This document shows positions 34,494 to 43,317 of a stretch of DNA of 64,000 bases, in pieces. The first letter of the stretch is position 1. Each line of letters opens with the position of its first letter. The notes below the pieces were generated by a model. That model had not been told where the DNA came from, made no database searches, and saw only the letters and a program-made list of their open reading frames with translations. This stretch comes from Sulfurospirillum oryzae (lineage in GTDB: Bacteria; Campylobacterota; Campylobacteria; Campylobacterales; Sulfurospirillaceae), in contig NZ_JANZKZ010000002.1 of the NCBI RefSeq assembly GCF_025770725.1, positions 620,001-684,000 of the forward strand. Direction: 5' to 3'. Both the position numbers and the translations under genes were made by a program.

Positions 34494-36863
34494 TTAGGAC
34501 TCCACCACTTCCATTCTATGGCTGTAAACATCTTTAATCGAGATGTTATTGCCCTCTTCTTCGTACTCCACCCAAAATGTCACATTTTGAATTCTCAGAC
34601 GTGCAAGATAACTTGATGTTTGAGGGTTGAAAAATCGCTCTTTGTGTGTAATAGAATGATCCACTACTTTTTCAATATCACTCAGCAAAATAAATCGCTT
34701 TTCCATGAGTGCAACTATTTCGTCTGCAAGATGTAGTGTAAAATCATAAGCCTTACTCATAGGACACACCTCCTCCTCTTCGTTCCATATTTCTTTAAGA
34801 AGCTCTTTTTTAACTCGCTTTCGATTGTTTTGTCGATCTGAGAGTGTTGGCATTTTTTGTGGGGCATCTTGGTTAACTTCATTGCCATAAATGATGTCCA
34901 AAATGTGATACGCTTTTTTGTTGCCTTTGACGATAGCAGCTTTACACATCGCACAATAGACAAGAACATCTTGTTCACTCTCACTGATTCGATCTTTTAC
35001 AAAATCTTCTGCTTGCTCAGGATTGGCATTTGAGACTAAACCACCGTAACCACAACATTTTGCTTTTTCTTTGGAGTATTCAAGCTCTTGAATGGTGTAG
35101 CCTAAGGTTTTCACGATGCTTCGTACACTATCATGAATCCCTGCATTGTGCCTAGTCGCACACGCATCATGAATGCAAAGTTCTCGCTTCCCTTTTTTAA
35201 TATCAACCTCAGGTAAACCGTATTTGTCAAACACTTCCCATAAGGAGATGGTTTTGATCATCGGCAGATACTTTTCAAACGTTGCCGCACAACTTGAACA
35301 GGCTAAGATAAATGTTGGCTCACCCATCTCTTCCCATGTTTTGTGTATTTTTTGGATACTTTCAGGCATCAGATCAAGCCTTCCCGCCCAATCAGCAGGT
35401 GCCCCACAACAACCCAAATAAAGACCAACATCATTGTCAGCATCTTTGTCTTTAATCACGCCCACCAAATGCTTATAAATATTACCAATATAATCCGTAT
35501 GCGTTGAGCTCAGTTGACACCCTGGGTAAAAGAGATAACCCGTTTTTCCTGATCCCTTATACAATCCTCTCGCATACGCTGAAAAGGCGATGACAGGATA
35601 ATAAAAAAGATCTTTGGATTGTTCTTTACTCGGTTGTTTACGAACCATCGAGAAGTAATCACTATGGCTAAACTGCATATCTTTGAGTGCAAAATCATGT
35701 GCCGAGAGTGGCATTTTTCCTTTTTCAACCATACTTTCCCTTGTGAGATGAATGATCTCCTTCATGCCAATATCAACAGGGCAAACAACTTGACACAAAC
35801 CACACTGTGTGCATGAGTTAATCATTTTATTGGCATGGTGAGTTCCTAAAATAATGCGTTCATTTTGATTAATCGTTCGAATATAACTATCAGGTGTGAT
35901 GTTGAAACGTTGCAGGTGGACACACGCGTTTATACATTCATTGCATTGGCATTTGAGGCATCGTTTTGCCTCTTGTGTTGCTTCATTTTCCCCATAAACA
36001 TCCGCGCTTTTTACAATCGTTTCAAGGGGTTGTACTTTATCAATTTTAAAATCTAATTTTGTTTTAAAAACTCCCTCACGTTCTCGTGATGCCAACATAG
36101 ATGTTTTTGTAATGTAGCGATCAATCGAGACGGCAGAGCGTTTGCCAGAACTTACGAAATCAATAATACCGCCGCTGTTATTTTGAATTTTGCCTCCAAT
36201 AAATAAAGAGGATTCATTCGCTTGAAATGTATGGGGGTTAATCTCATATACTTTGTCCCAAACACCCGTACCTAAATAAACAGCATCGTATTTTTCACTA
36301 TAATTTTTTAGATCTTCTTGTGACACTTCAGTATTAAAATAAACCAAAATGCCTTTTTTTTCAATCACGGAGAGTTCTTCTTCAATAACACTGGTCTCTA
36401 AACCTTTGCCTTCATAATCCCAAAGGCTTCCGCCTATTCGGTTGGATTTTTCATAAATCGTGACTTGATAGCCTTTTTTATCCAATTCAACGGCGACAAC
36501 AATACCACTTAATCCTCCACCAACAACGGCAACCGTGCCTTTTTGTTTTGGTAAAGAGAGTGATTTTTTAGGTAGCACATAGCCTAAATCAATAACGGTT
36601 TTTTCAAGTTCGCTGATGCGTATACTTCCACCGATCTCTTTTCGAATACACTGCGTTTCGCAAGGGTGGTTACAAATTTTTCCAATAAGTCTGCTAAAAG
36701 GAATTCTGTTTTCCATGATTTTGTAAGCTTTGGCAAAATCACCTTTTTCAATTTCAGACACAAATGCAATCACATCCAAATGAACAGGACACGATGCTAC
36801 ACATATCGGAGGTTCTGAATGAATACATTGATTGCCAATTTCCAGTAATTTATCTAAATCCAT
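34494..36863 (-). CDS. Multidomain flavin/iron-sulfur/CCG electron-transfer protein
   Basis: The 789-residue protein appears to combine several electron-transfer modules. Order: an N-terminal GltD-like [4Fe-4S] domain (about 10-80, CVASCPVHLD, CNHPCETQC), an FAD/NAD Rossmann domain (VAVVGGGLSG near 111), a dicluster ferredoxin (CLKCQCNECINAC and CTQCGLCQVVCPVD), and two HdrD/GlpC-type CCG domains (LGCCGAPADW; CCGYGGLVS). A C-terminal region of about 100 residues is unrecognised. It is directly downstream of mop, so it likely passes electrons from aldehyde oxidation to NAD+, thiols or quinone. Similar genes adjoin mop in Desulfovibrio (memory). Confidence 0.85.
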   Translation of the reverse strand: MDLDKLLEIGNQCIHSEPPICVASCPVHLDVIAFVSEIEKGDFAKAYKIMENRIPFSRLIGKICNHPCETQCIRKEIGGSIRISELEKTVIDLGYVLPKKSLSLPKQKGTVAVVGGGLSGIVVAVELDKKGYQVTIYEKSNRIGGSLWDYEGKGLETSVIEEELSVIEKKGILVYFNTEVSQEDLKNYSEKYDAVYLGTGVWDKVYEINPHTFQANESSLFIGGKIQNNSGGIIDFVSSGKRSAVSIDRYITKTSMLASREREGVFKTKLDFKIDKVQPLETIVKSADVYGENEATQEAKRCLKCQCNECINACVHLQRFNITPDSYIRTINQNERIILGTHHANKMINSCTQCGLCQVVCPVDIGMKEIIHLTRESMVEKGKMPLSAHDFALKDMQFSHSDYFSMVRKQPSKEQSKDLFYYPVIAFSAYARGLYKGSGKTGYLFYPGCQLSSTHTDYIGNIYKHLVGVIKDKDADNDVGLYLGCCGAPADWAGRLDLMPESIQKIHKTWEEMGEPTFILACSSCAATFEKYLPMIKTISLWEVFDKYGLPEVDIKKGKRELCIHDACATRHNAGIHDSVRSIVKTLGYTIQELEYSKEKAKCCGYGGLVSNANPEQAEDFVKDRISESEQDVLVYCAMCKAAIVKGNKKAYHILDIIYGNEVNQDAPQKMPTLSDRQNNRKRVKKELLKEIWNEEEEVCPMSKAYDFTLHLADEIVALMEKRFILLSDIEKVVDHSITHKERFFNPQTSSYLARLRIQNVTFWVEYEEEGNNISIKDVYSHRMEVVES

Positions 36864-36946
36864 TCTTGTCTCTCCTCTTTTTCTAGCATTAAAGTTACAT
36901 GATGAGCGAGATACAAAAGTATCTCACCCATCATTACAGCTGAAAA

Positions 36947-39670
36947 CTATTTTTTCAAAGCTGCTAAAACTTTCTCTGGACGTGCTGGCAAGTGAGTAAC
37001 TCTTGCACCACACGCATTGTAAATCGCGTTAATAATCGCTGCGTGAGGAGCCGCAAGAGGCATTTCACCCGCACCAGAAGCACCGTAGAAGTTGTTTGCT
37101 CTTGGTGTTTCGGTATAGATAAGATTCAAGCTATCAGGAACATCTTTGATTTTTGGAATACCACAACCAGTAAGTGTTGTATGTTTTTTGAGATCATCAA
37201 AGTCTTCACTAAGTGCTAGACCAATACCTTGAGTCAAACCACCGTACATTTGACCATCAGCGGCTAGTTTATTGATGATAGTACCGATGTCTGAAGCGAG
37301 TGTCATTTTCTCAACTTGTGTTTTACCCGTTGTGACATCAACCTCAACTTCTGCTACACAAACGCCGTACATGTAACCCGCAAATGGATTTCCTTGTCCG
37401 CCTGTTGGAGGTGTGTCAGTACATGGTGCTGTCCATTTACCCATGTATTTAACTTCACGACCTTCAGCAACCATCTCAGCATAAGTTCTGTATGTACCAT
37501 CTGCTTTTTTCAAACCTTCAAGTAAGTTACGGCACGCAACTGTGATCGCATTACCTGTTACAAGGTTTTGACGGCTACCGCCTGATGGTCCACTGTTTGG
37601 TGTTTTAGTCATATCGTTCATGACTAGATCAATTTGATCAACAGTAAGATTGAGTGGTCTTAGTGTTTCGTGTGCATAAGTCAATGTACCGATATCTGCA
37701 CCTTGTCCATGATCTTCCCATGATGTACCAACAGCTACACCTTTTGGTGTAATTTCTGCCCATGCTTCAGATGTGTCTGGACCATCCAAACCACAACCAT
37801 AAATATTAACAGAAACGCCAACACCGTATTTTTTGACTCCATCACTAGCTGCATTTTTTGCAGCAGCTGTTTTTTTAGCAAGCTCATAAACTGGACGTGA
37901 TTTATCAAACAATCCTTCCAAACAGTATGCATCTGGAGCACAACCTGTTGGTGTTGTTGCACCTGGTCTATAAATATTTTTATATCTGAATTCAAATGGA
38001 TCAAACCCTGCTTTAACCGCTAATTCATCAATAAGTACTTCGGATGGGAACATGATCTCAGGAGCACCGTATCCACGGAATGCTGAACCCCAACCATGGT
38101 TTGTACAAACAGTGCGTCCGTTACCACGGATATTAGCAATATTATAACCAGCACCACCAAATTGGAAGCCACGTTGAGTTAACAAGTCACCAAATTCTGA
38201 GTAAGGACCATGGTCAACGCTCCAATCAGACTCTAATGCCAAGAGTTTACCCTCTTTATCAGCAGCCATTTTCATGGTTGTCCAGAATGGTGAACGTTTA
38301 CCTGTATAAGTGATTTGTTGGAACATATTAAATTCAAGATAAACTGGTCTTCCAGTAGCCAATGTTGCAACACCTAAGAGTGCTTCAATCGTTGGACTAA
38401 ATTTATAACCAAATGTCGCACCGATATTGTTTTGAACAATAAAGACATCTTCAGCTTTCATGCCAAGACCTTCTGCAATCATCAATGAGTGGAAGTGAAG
38501 TGCAATACTCTTAGAGTGAATAATCAACTTGCCTTCATCATTAACATACGCAAAACCAACATCTGGCTCAAGAGGTAAGTGTGGTTGTCTTTGTACATAG
38601 AAGTTGTCTTCAACAACATGTGGAGCACTTTTCATAATAGAAGATGTTTCGCCACCTTTTGCGATATAGTTTGTAAAGTAAACGTTAGGAGTGCCCGGAT
38701 GAATTTCAATCGCATCGTCTGCCATCGCATCTGGTGCATTCATATAAGCTGGTAATTCTTCCAATACCACTTTAACTTTGTCCACACCCGCATGAGCCGC
38801 TTTTTCATTGTCCGCTAAAACGATAGCAATCGCATCACCAAATTGGAAGATTTTTTTGTCATTTAAGATTGGTCTGTCAAGTCCATCACCTTTGTTAGAA
38901 GGGAATGCCAAACCGTTAATGCGGTTTGTTCCTTTTACATCTTTATACGTAAGAACAGCTACAACACCTGGAACTTTTTTAGCTTCTTCAGTGTCGATTG
39001 AGATGATATTAGCATGAGAAACTTTTGCTTGAACAAGTTTTGCATGAAGCGTAGTTGAAGGAAGTTTCAATCCTAAATCAGCACCGAAATCCCATGTTCC
39101 CATAACTTTTGCCATTGCAGATGGACGAATGAGTGATGAACCGATTAAAGAAGCACCCTCTGGGATTTTTTTCCAGAAATCTTTAACAGTCATTTCACCT
39201 CTAACAAGTTTTGCAGCATCCATAACCGCATCAACGAGAGGTTTGTATCCTGTACAACGACACAAGTTTTTATTTTTTTGGAACCAGTCTCTGACTTCTT
39301 CACGGGTTGGATTGTCATTTTGCTCAAGAAGTGCTTTAGCTGAAACGATGAAACCTGGAGTACAGAAACCGCATTGTGCGCCACCATGTACCATCCATGC
39401 AATTTGAAGTGGGTGAAGCTTGTCTTTAGTACCTACACCTTCAATGGTGATGATTTCATCATTATCTTCAACTTTTTTCATCTTAGTAATACAAGCTCTA
39501 ACGAGTTTGTTGTTAAGAATAACGGTACACGTACCACATTCTCCGCTACCACAACCTACTTTTGTTCCTGTAAGTCCGAGCTGTTTTCGTAATACATCAG
39601 ATAATTTTTCTTCTGCATCTGCAACCAAAGTTGTTTTGGCACCATTGATAATTATTGTTCTTTTTAACAT
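36947..39670 (-). CDS. mop: Molybdenum aldehyde oxidoreductase Mop (single-chain, no FAD)
   Basis: Oxidises aldehydes to carboxylic acids. The 907 residues equal the D. gigas enzyme length. First [2Fe-2S] motif GCGSGECGTC (about 39-48), second GAQCGFCTPG (about 97) with NLCRCTGY, then Moco domains without an FAD domain. GSAFRGYGAPE and the catalytic GASGAGEMPL are present; the Glu of the latter is at residue 869, the same number as in D. gigas Mop. Highly regular codon choice suggests strong expression. Start ATG follows GAGGTAACA. First gene of a 10-gene operon; the divergent kinase/regulator pair likely controls it. Confidence 0.94.
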   Translation of the reverse strand: MLKRTIIINGAKTTLVADAEEKLSDVLRKQLGLTGTKVGCGSGECGTCTVILNNKLVRACITKMKKVEDNDEIITIEGVGTKDKLHPLQIAWMVHGGAQCGFCTPGFIVSAKALLEQNDNPTREEVRDWFQKNKNLCRCTGYKPLVDAVMDAAKLVRGEMTVKDFWKKIPEGASLIGSSLIRPSAMAKVMGTWDFGADLGLKLPSTTLHAKLVQAKVSHANIISIDTEEAKKVPGVVAVLTYKDVKGTNRINGLAFPSNKGDGLDRPILNDKKIFQFGDAIAIVLADNEKAAHAGVDKVKVVLEELPAYMNAPDAMADDAIEIHPGTPNVYFTNYIAKGGETSSIMKSAPHVVEDNFYVQRQPHLPLEPDVGFAYVNDEGKLIIHSKSIALHFHSLMIAEGLGMKAEDVFIVQNNIGATFGYKFSPTIEALLGVATLATGRPVYLEFNMFQQITYTGKRSPFWTTMKMAADKEGKLLALESDWSVDHGPYSEFGDLLTQRGFQFGGAGYNIANIRGNGRTVCTNHGWGSAFRGYGAPEIMFPSEVLIDELAVKAGFDPFEFRYKNIYRPGATTPTGCAPDAYCLEGLFDKSRPVYELAKKTAAAKNAASDGVKKYGVGVSVNIYGCGLDGPDTSEAWAEITPKGVAVGTSWEDHGQGADIGTLTYAHETLRPLNLTVDQIDLVMNDMTKTPNSGPSGGSRQNLVTGNAITVACRNLLEGLKKADGTYRTYAEMVAEGREVKYMGKWTAPCTDTPPTGGQGNPFAGYMYGVCVAEVEVDVTTGKTQVEKMTLASDIGTIINKLAADGQMYGGLTQGIGLALSEDFDDLKKHTTLTGCGIPKIKDVPDSLNLIYTETPRANNFYGASGAGEMPLAAPHAAIINAIYNACGARVTHLPARPEKVLAALKK

Positions 39671-39701
39671 GTTGTTACCTCATATATATAGTATTTACAT
39701 T

Positions 39702-39717
39702 CTCTTACGTGTAAGAG
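39702..39717. promoter_or_regulatory. Inverted repeat 1 upstream of mop
   Basis: CTCTTAC-GT-GTAAGAG, 7-bp arms, 32-47 nt upstream of the mop ATG; position fits control of a mop promoter. Confidence 0.45.
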
Positions 39718-39718
39718 A

Positions 39719-39743
39719 TATGCAAAAAGGGCATATTTGCATA
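39719..39743. promoter_or_regulatory. Inverted repeat 2 upstream of mop
   Basis: TATGCAAA and TTTGCATA, 8-bp arms with 9-bp spacer, adjoining repeat 1. A related element occurs at 39781-39799 (ATATGC / GCATAT). Possible paired sites for the OmpR-type regulator. Confidence 0.45.
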
Positions 39744-39780
39744 CATAAGCTTTCCGAAAATCTCATTTTAGATGTCTTAA

Positions 39781-39799
39781 ATATGCTATTTTTGCATAT
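39781..39799. promoter_or_regulatory. Inverted repeat 3 upstream of mop
   Basis: ATATGC-(7 nt)-GCATAT. Sequence related to repeat 2, centred 59 bp further from mop, about 5.5 helical turns. Confidence 0.4.
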
Positions 39800-40127
39800 T
39801 ACACACTATGAAAAATCAAAAAACTCACCAATTTAAACCCACCATGAAAAGCACCTACCTACATTGTATTATTCATGTTGTATAGAATGTTTTTTGGCCT
39901 CCCTTAGTATGTGTATTTTTGTTGTCAATTCAAAGTATATACTAGGCATATAGCATGAATATAGCAAAAGCCTTTATCTGAAAATTTAATTAAAAAAAAT
40001 ATTATGAATGAGTAACATGTTTACATGTAAAGTTTTATCTTTTGGATAATATGGCAAAAAAAAGCTTTTTTGTAAGCTGCTATTTGGTATCTTTAGCCAA
40101 AGCTCAAATGGTGGAGGAACACGTTTT

Positions 40128-42017
40128 TTGAAAACATACAATTTTTGTTATGAAACAGGATCACTACCGAGTATTATAAATTTTACGCTATTTGAACATG
40201 AAAAAAATATTTTAGTACAGATATTTTGTGGTCAAGGGAAAGAAGTATTAAAGTACGTTAGTGACGTCATCCTCAGCCATATTCCTCACGCCATTTGTCT
40301 AGGAACTACAACCGATGGAGAAATATTCGGTGAGCGCATTACAACATTGCAAACCATTATTTCCATTAGTATTTTTGAACACACTTTCATCAAAACAGCC
40401 TATATCCAAGACGAAGATTCGTTTCAATGCGGCATGCAGTTGGCATCTGATTTGATTACTCCCAATACAAAGTTGCTCATTCTTTTTTCAGATGGTACCC
40501 GTATGAATGCAGAAGAGTTTTTAAAAGGTGTTGAGTCTTATGATCCGACAATACCTATTTGTGGCGGTATGGCAGGAGATAATGGAAAATTTGAGCAAAC
40601 CTATATTTCTTCACAGAACACTATTTTAAGTGAAGGGGTCGTTGGTGTCTCTTTAAATTCTGATATTCTTCGCGTTGCTACGGATTATAAATTTGACTGG
40701 AAACCTATAGGATTAGAGCATACGATTACAAAAGTCCAAGATAATAAAGTTTACTTGATAGACAATATAAAAGCTGCCGAGTTTTACGATAAATACCTCG
40801 GCAGCAATTTCTCACAAACAGAATTTCCCTTAATCCTTGAAAAAAATGGCATCATTATGGCAAGAGCTGTCATTGGAAAACATGAAGATGGAAGTCTAAG
40901 TTACAGTGGCAATTTCAAAGAAGGTGATAAAGTCAGAATTGGCTTTGGCGATGCCGAGTCTTTAATGAAAGATCCCATAGAAGTCTTAGAAAACTTGCAT
41001 TCTATTGATGTAGAAACATTTTTTATCTTCTCTTGTATGGCACGCAGAAGGTTTATGCCATTTTTAATCAAACTGGGTATTGGGTCATTTTCAAAAACAG
41101 CCGCAACTTCAGGATTTTTCACCTATTCAGAATTCTATCATCAAAATGGACACAATAAACTCCTCAATCAAACACTCACGGTTGTTGCGTTAAGTGAATC
41201 GGGAAAGAGTGTCCCTGCTTTAAGAAGCACAAATAAAGAGGAAAGTAAAAAAGACACCTCTTATTCTAAAACGATTGAATCATTGACTCACTTAATTGAA
41301 CAAAGTGCAAGGGATTATGATGAGCAGTCTAAACGCTTAGAGCAACAGATGAATTATTCAAAAAACCTTTTGGAATCTCATAGGCAATTTTTACGCTACA
41401 CGGTTCACGAGATGAACACTCCTTTAAGTGTCATTATGAGCAATATAGAACTGCATGAGATGGAATTTGGAAAAAGTGTTTATTTGGAAAATATTGAAGT
41501 TGGCATTAAAAGTATTTTTTCGATGTACGATGATTTGAGTTATTTGGTTAAAAAAGACCATATTCACTATTTGAAACAAAAGATTGATTTAGTCGATTAT
41601 GTTCGTAGTCGCATCGATTTTTTTGCTCAAGTTGCCGATAAAGCAAAATCCATGTTTCTCTTTGAAACGAATCACAATAAGATTTATATCTCCTTTAATG
41701 AGACAAAATTGCAACGCATCATCGACAACAACCTCACCAATGCTATCAAATATACATTTGAGAATGAAAAGATTATTGTTTCTTTACATAAAGAGAACGA
41801 TAACTGCCATTTTTGTGTAGCATCTCATTCACGAAAAATTCAAAAACCTGAAAAAATATTTGAAGAATTCTACCGTGAAGAGAAAGCACAAGATGGCTTT
41901 GGGCTGGGGCTCAATCTCGTTAAAAGAATTTGTAAGGAAGAAAACGTGAAAATTACACTGCATTCAGATGAGACAATCACATCCTTTTCGTATCAATTCA
42001 AGGTTGACAACGCATGA
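40128..42017 (+). CDS. FIST-domain sensor histidine kinase
   Basis: The 629-residue soluble kinase has FIST_N (about 25-215; GTTTDGEIFGE, CGGMAGDNGKF), FIST_C (about 220-355; FSCMARRRFM), a coiled coil (375-420), HisKA with phospho-His427 in TVHEMNTPLSV, and HATPase (NNLTNAIKYTF, GFGLGLNLV). FIST domains are small-ligand sensors, often predicted to bind amino acids. TTG start at 40128 has GGAGGA 9 nt upstream. Overlaps its regulator gene by 4 nt. No membrane segments, so it senses a cytosolic signal; divergence from mop suggests aldehyde or a related compound, which is inference. Confidence 0.88.
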   Translation: MKTYNFCYETGSLPSIINFTLFEHEKNILVQIFCGQGKEVLKYVSDVILSHIPHAICLGTTTDGEIFGERITTLQTIISISIFEHTFIKTAYIQDEDSFQCGMQLASDLITPNTKLLILFSDGTRMNAEEFLKGVESYDPTIPICGGMAGDNGKFEQTYISSQNTILSEGVVGVSLNSDILRVATDYKFDWKPIGLEHTITKVQDNKVYLIDNIKAAEFYDKYLGSNFSQTEFPLILEKNGIIMARAVIGKHEDGSLSYSGNFKEGDKVRIGFGDAESLMKDPIEVLENLHSIDVETFFIFSCMARRRFMPFLIKLGIGSFSKTAATSGFFTYSEFYHQNGHNKLLNQTLTVVALSESGKSVPALRSTNKEESKKDTSYSKTIESLTHLIEQSARDYDEQSKRLEQQMNYSKNLLESHRQFLRYTVHEMNTPLSVIMSNIELHEMEFGKSVYLENIEVGIKSIFSMYDDLSYLVKKDHIHYLKQKIDLVDYVRSRIDFFAQVADKAKSMFLFETNHNKIYISFNETKLQRIIDNNLTNAIKYTFENEKIIVSLHKENDNCHFCVASHSRKIQKPEKIFEEFYREEKAQDGFGLGLNLVKRICKEENVKITLHSDETITSFSYQFKVDNA

Positions 42018-42682
42018 AAATTTTACTCTTAGAAGATGATATACTGCTTAACGAATCGATCACAAAGTACCTCACGACCGTTGGTCATGCCATAACTTCT
42101 GCCAGGGACGGTAATGTGTGCTTAGAAATCTTAGAGAAAGAAAAATTTGACTTGCTCGTTTTTGACATTAATGTGCCCAACATTAATGGCTTGAGCATTT
42201 TGGAGACATTGCACGCGCAAAAAAAGATCATACCTATTATTTTTATCTCTGCTCTTATTGACATCGAAGATATATCAAGAGCTTTTGAACTTGGATGCTA
42301 TGATTATTTGAAAAAACCTTTTCATTTAAAAGAGCTCAACCTGAGAATCGATAGAATTTCAAAAACCGCTAAAAAAGAGATGCATCACAAAGTCCTCTCT
42401 GCCTCTTACAGTTTCAATAATGAAAATATGACGCTTTACTTTCATGATGAGCCCCAGGTTTTATCCAAACGACAACTTCAAATTATCCAATTTCTGGCAC
42501 ACAATCGAGGATTTGTCTGTAGCTACGATATGTTCAGAGAAAGTGTATGGAGTGATTTCGATATGGATGTTGACGAAGCAACCATACGAACAGAAGTCAA
42601 TCGCCTAAAAAATCATTTGAAAGAAGATTTCATCGTCAATATTAGAGGTAGTGGCTATATGATTAAAGTTCCTTCATTGTAA
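42014..42682 (+). CDS. OmpR-family response regulator paired with the FIST kinase
   Basis: The 222-residue protein has a receiver domain (1-118) with acidic pair EDD (7-9), phospho-acceptor Asp51 in LVFDINVPN and the Lys in KKPFH. Its winged-helix DNA-binding domain (about 130-220) has DVDEATIRTEVNRLKNHL and the terminal GSGYMIK. Translationally coupled to the kinase (ATGA). Likely binds the inverted repeats before mop; a CTTTACATGTAAAG palindrome follows its stop codon. Confidence 0.93.
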   Translation: MKILLLEDDILLNESITKYLTTVGHAITSARDGNVCLEILEKEKFDLLVFDINVPNINGLSILETLHAQKKIIPIIFISALIDIEDISRAFELGCYDYLKKPFHLKELNLRIDRISKTAKKEMHHKVLSASYSFNNENMTLYFHDEPQVLSKRQLQIIQFLAHNRGFVCSYDMFRESVWSDFDMDVDEATIRTEVNRLKNHLKEDFIVNIRGSGYMIKVPSL

Positions 42683-42738
42683 GGCGTTTGTTACTTTACA
42701 TGTAAAGGTTTTATTGATTGTAAAAGTTAAACTTCTAT

Positions 42739-43176
42739 TTATACACCAATGTCTTCATTCCAAAGTTCAGGATTTTTTTCTATAAAAGATTCCATCAGTT
42801 GGCGACATTTTGGCTCATTCATCACTTCAACCTCAACACCTCGTGACCTTACGTACGATTCTGGTCCACAAAAGGTATGGTTTTCACCGATAACAACTTT
42901 TGGTATGCCATAAAGCAAAATGGCACCACTGCACATATCGCAAGGAGATAACGTAGAATAAAGCGTTGCTCTTTTATAATCACGTGCGCTCAGTCGCCCA
43001 GCATTTTCCAAACAGTCCATTTCTGCATGCAACACAGCACTTCCTTTTTGAACTCTTTGGTTGTGACCACGTCCGACGATTTTACCGTCTATCACAAGAA
43101 CAGAACCAATAGGTATACCACCCTCATCCAAACCTTTTTGGGCTTCTTCTATGGCTGCTTCTAAAAATTTATCCAT
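42739..43176 (-). CDS. Cytosine/nucleoside deaminase, fungal Fcy1-like
   Basis: The 145-residue zinc deaminase has HAE at 50-52 (His50, catalytic Glu52) and SPCDMC with Cys79 and Cys82. The C-terminal half (TLYSTLSPCDMCSGAILLYG, VVIGEN, ESFIEKNPELWNEDIG) closely recalls the small yeast cytosine deaminase rather than the TIM-barrel bacterial CodA or tRNA deaminase TadA. Cytosine or guanine-type substrates are likely; TadA lacks this C-terminal WxEDIG block. The -10 TATAAT lies on the minus strand at 43217-43212. Confidence 0.85.
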   Translation of the reverse strand: MDKFLEAAIEEAQKGLDEGGIPIGSVLVIDGKIVGRGHNQRVQKGSAVLHAEMDCLENAGRLSARDYKRATLYSTLSPCDMCSGAILLYGIPKVVIGENHTFCGPESYVRSRGVEVEVMNEPKCRQLMESFIEKNPELWNEDIGV

Positions 43177-43211
43177 TGTTTTTCCCTTTTAGTGTTCATA
43201 GATTGCTTTGT

Positions 43212-43217
43212 ATTATA
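43212..43217 (-). promoter_or_regulatory. -10 element for the deaminase gene
   Basis: TATAAT on the minus strand (GCTATAATAC), 36-41 nt upstream of the deaminase ATG; AAAGGGAAA forms the ribosome site. Confidence 0.55.
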
Positions 43218-43317
43218 GCTTCTTTACTATGTTTGATTAGGTGCGGAAGCTAAACTTTGAGGAGTTAACTTTTGGTTGCTTTACATGTAAAAAATGAAAT
43301 TTTGGAAAGTTAAAAGT

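Larger units (their letters stand above)
39671..40127. promoter_or_regulatory. Divergent regulatory region between mop and the FIST kinase
   Basis: The 457-nt gap has no credible gene. It holds three inverted repeats near mop (39702-39717, 39719-39743, 39781-39799), a palindrome repeat at 40020-40031, a GATAAT -10-like element at 40045-40050 for the kinase, and an AAAAAAGCTTTTTT palindrome near 40057. The stretch 39844-40015 shows only A+T-rich sequence with no structure I can name. Confidence 0.6.

Noticed and set aside
39700-39760. Possible sigma-54 promoter for mop (TTTTTGCA-like -12)
   Set aside because: The GG needed about ten bases before the GC is missing on the minus strand, so the sequence does not fit GG-N10-GC.
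39808-39885. 25-codon open frame in the mop-kinase gap
   Set aside because: No ribosome-binding site, no recognisable sequence, and it lies in an A+T-rich regulatory gap where such frames are frequent.
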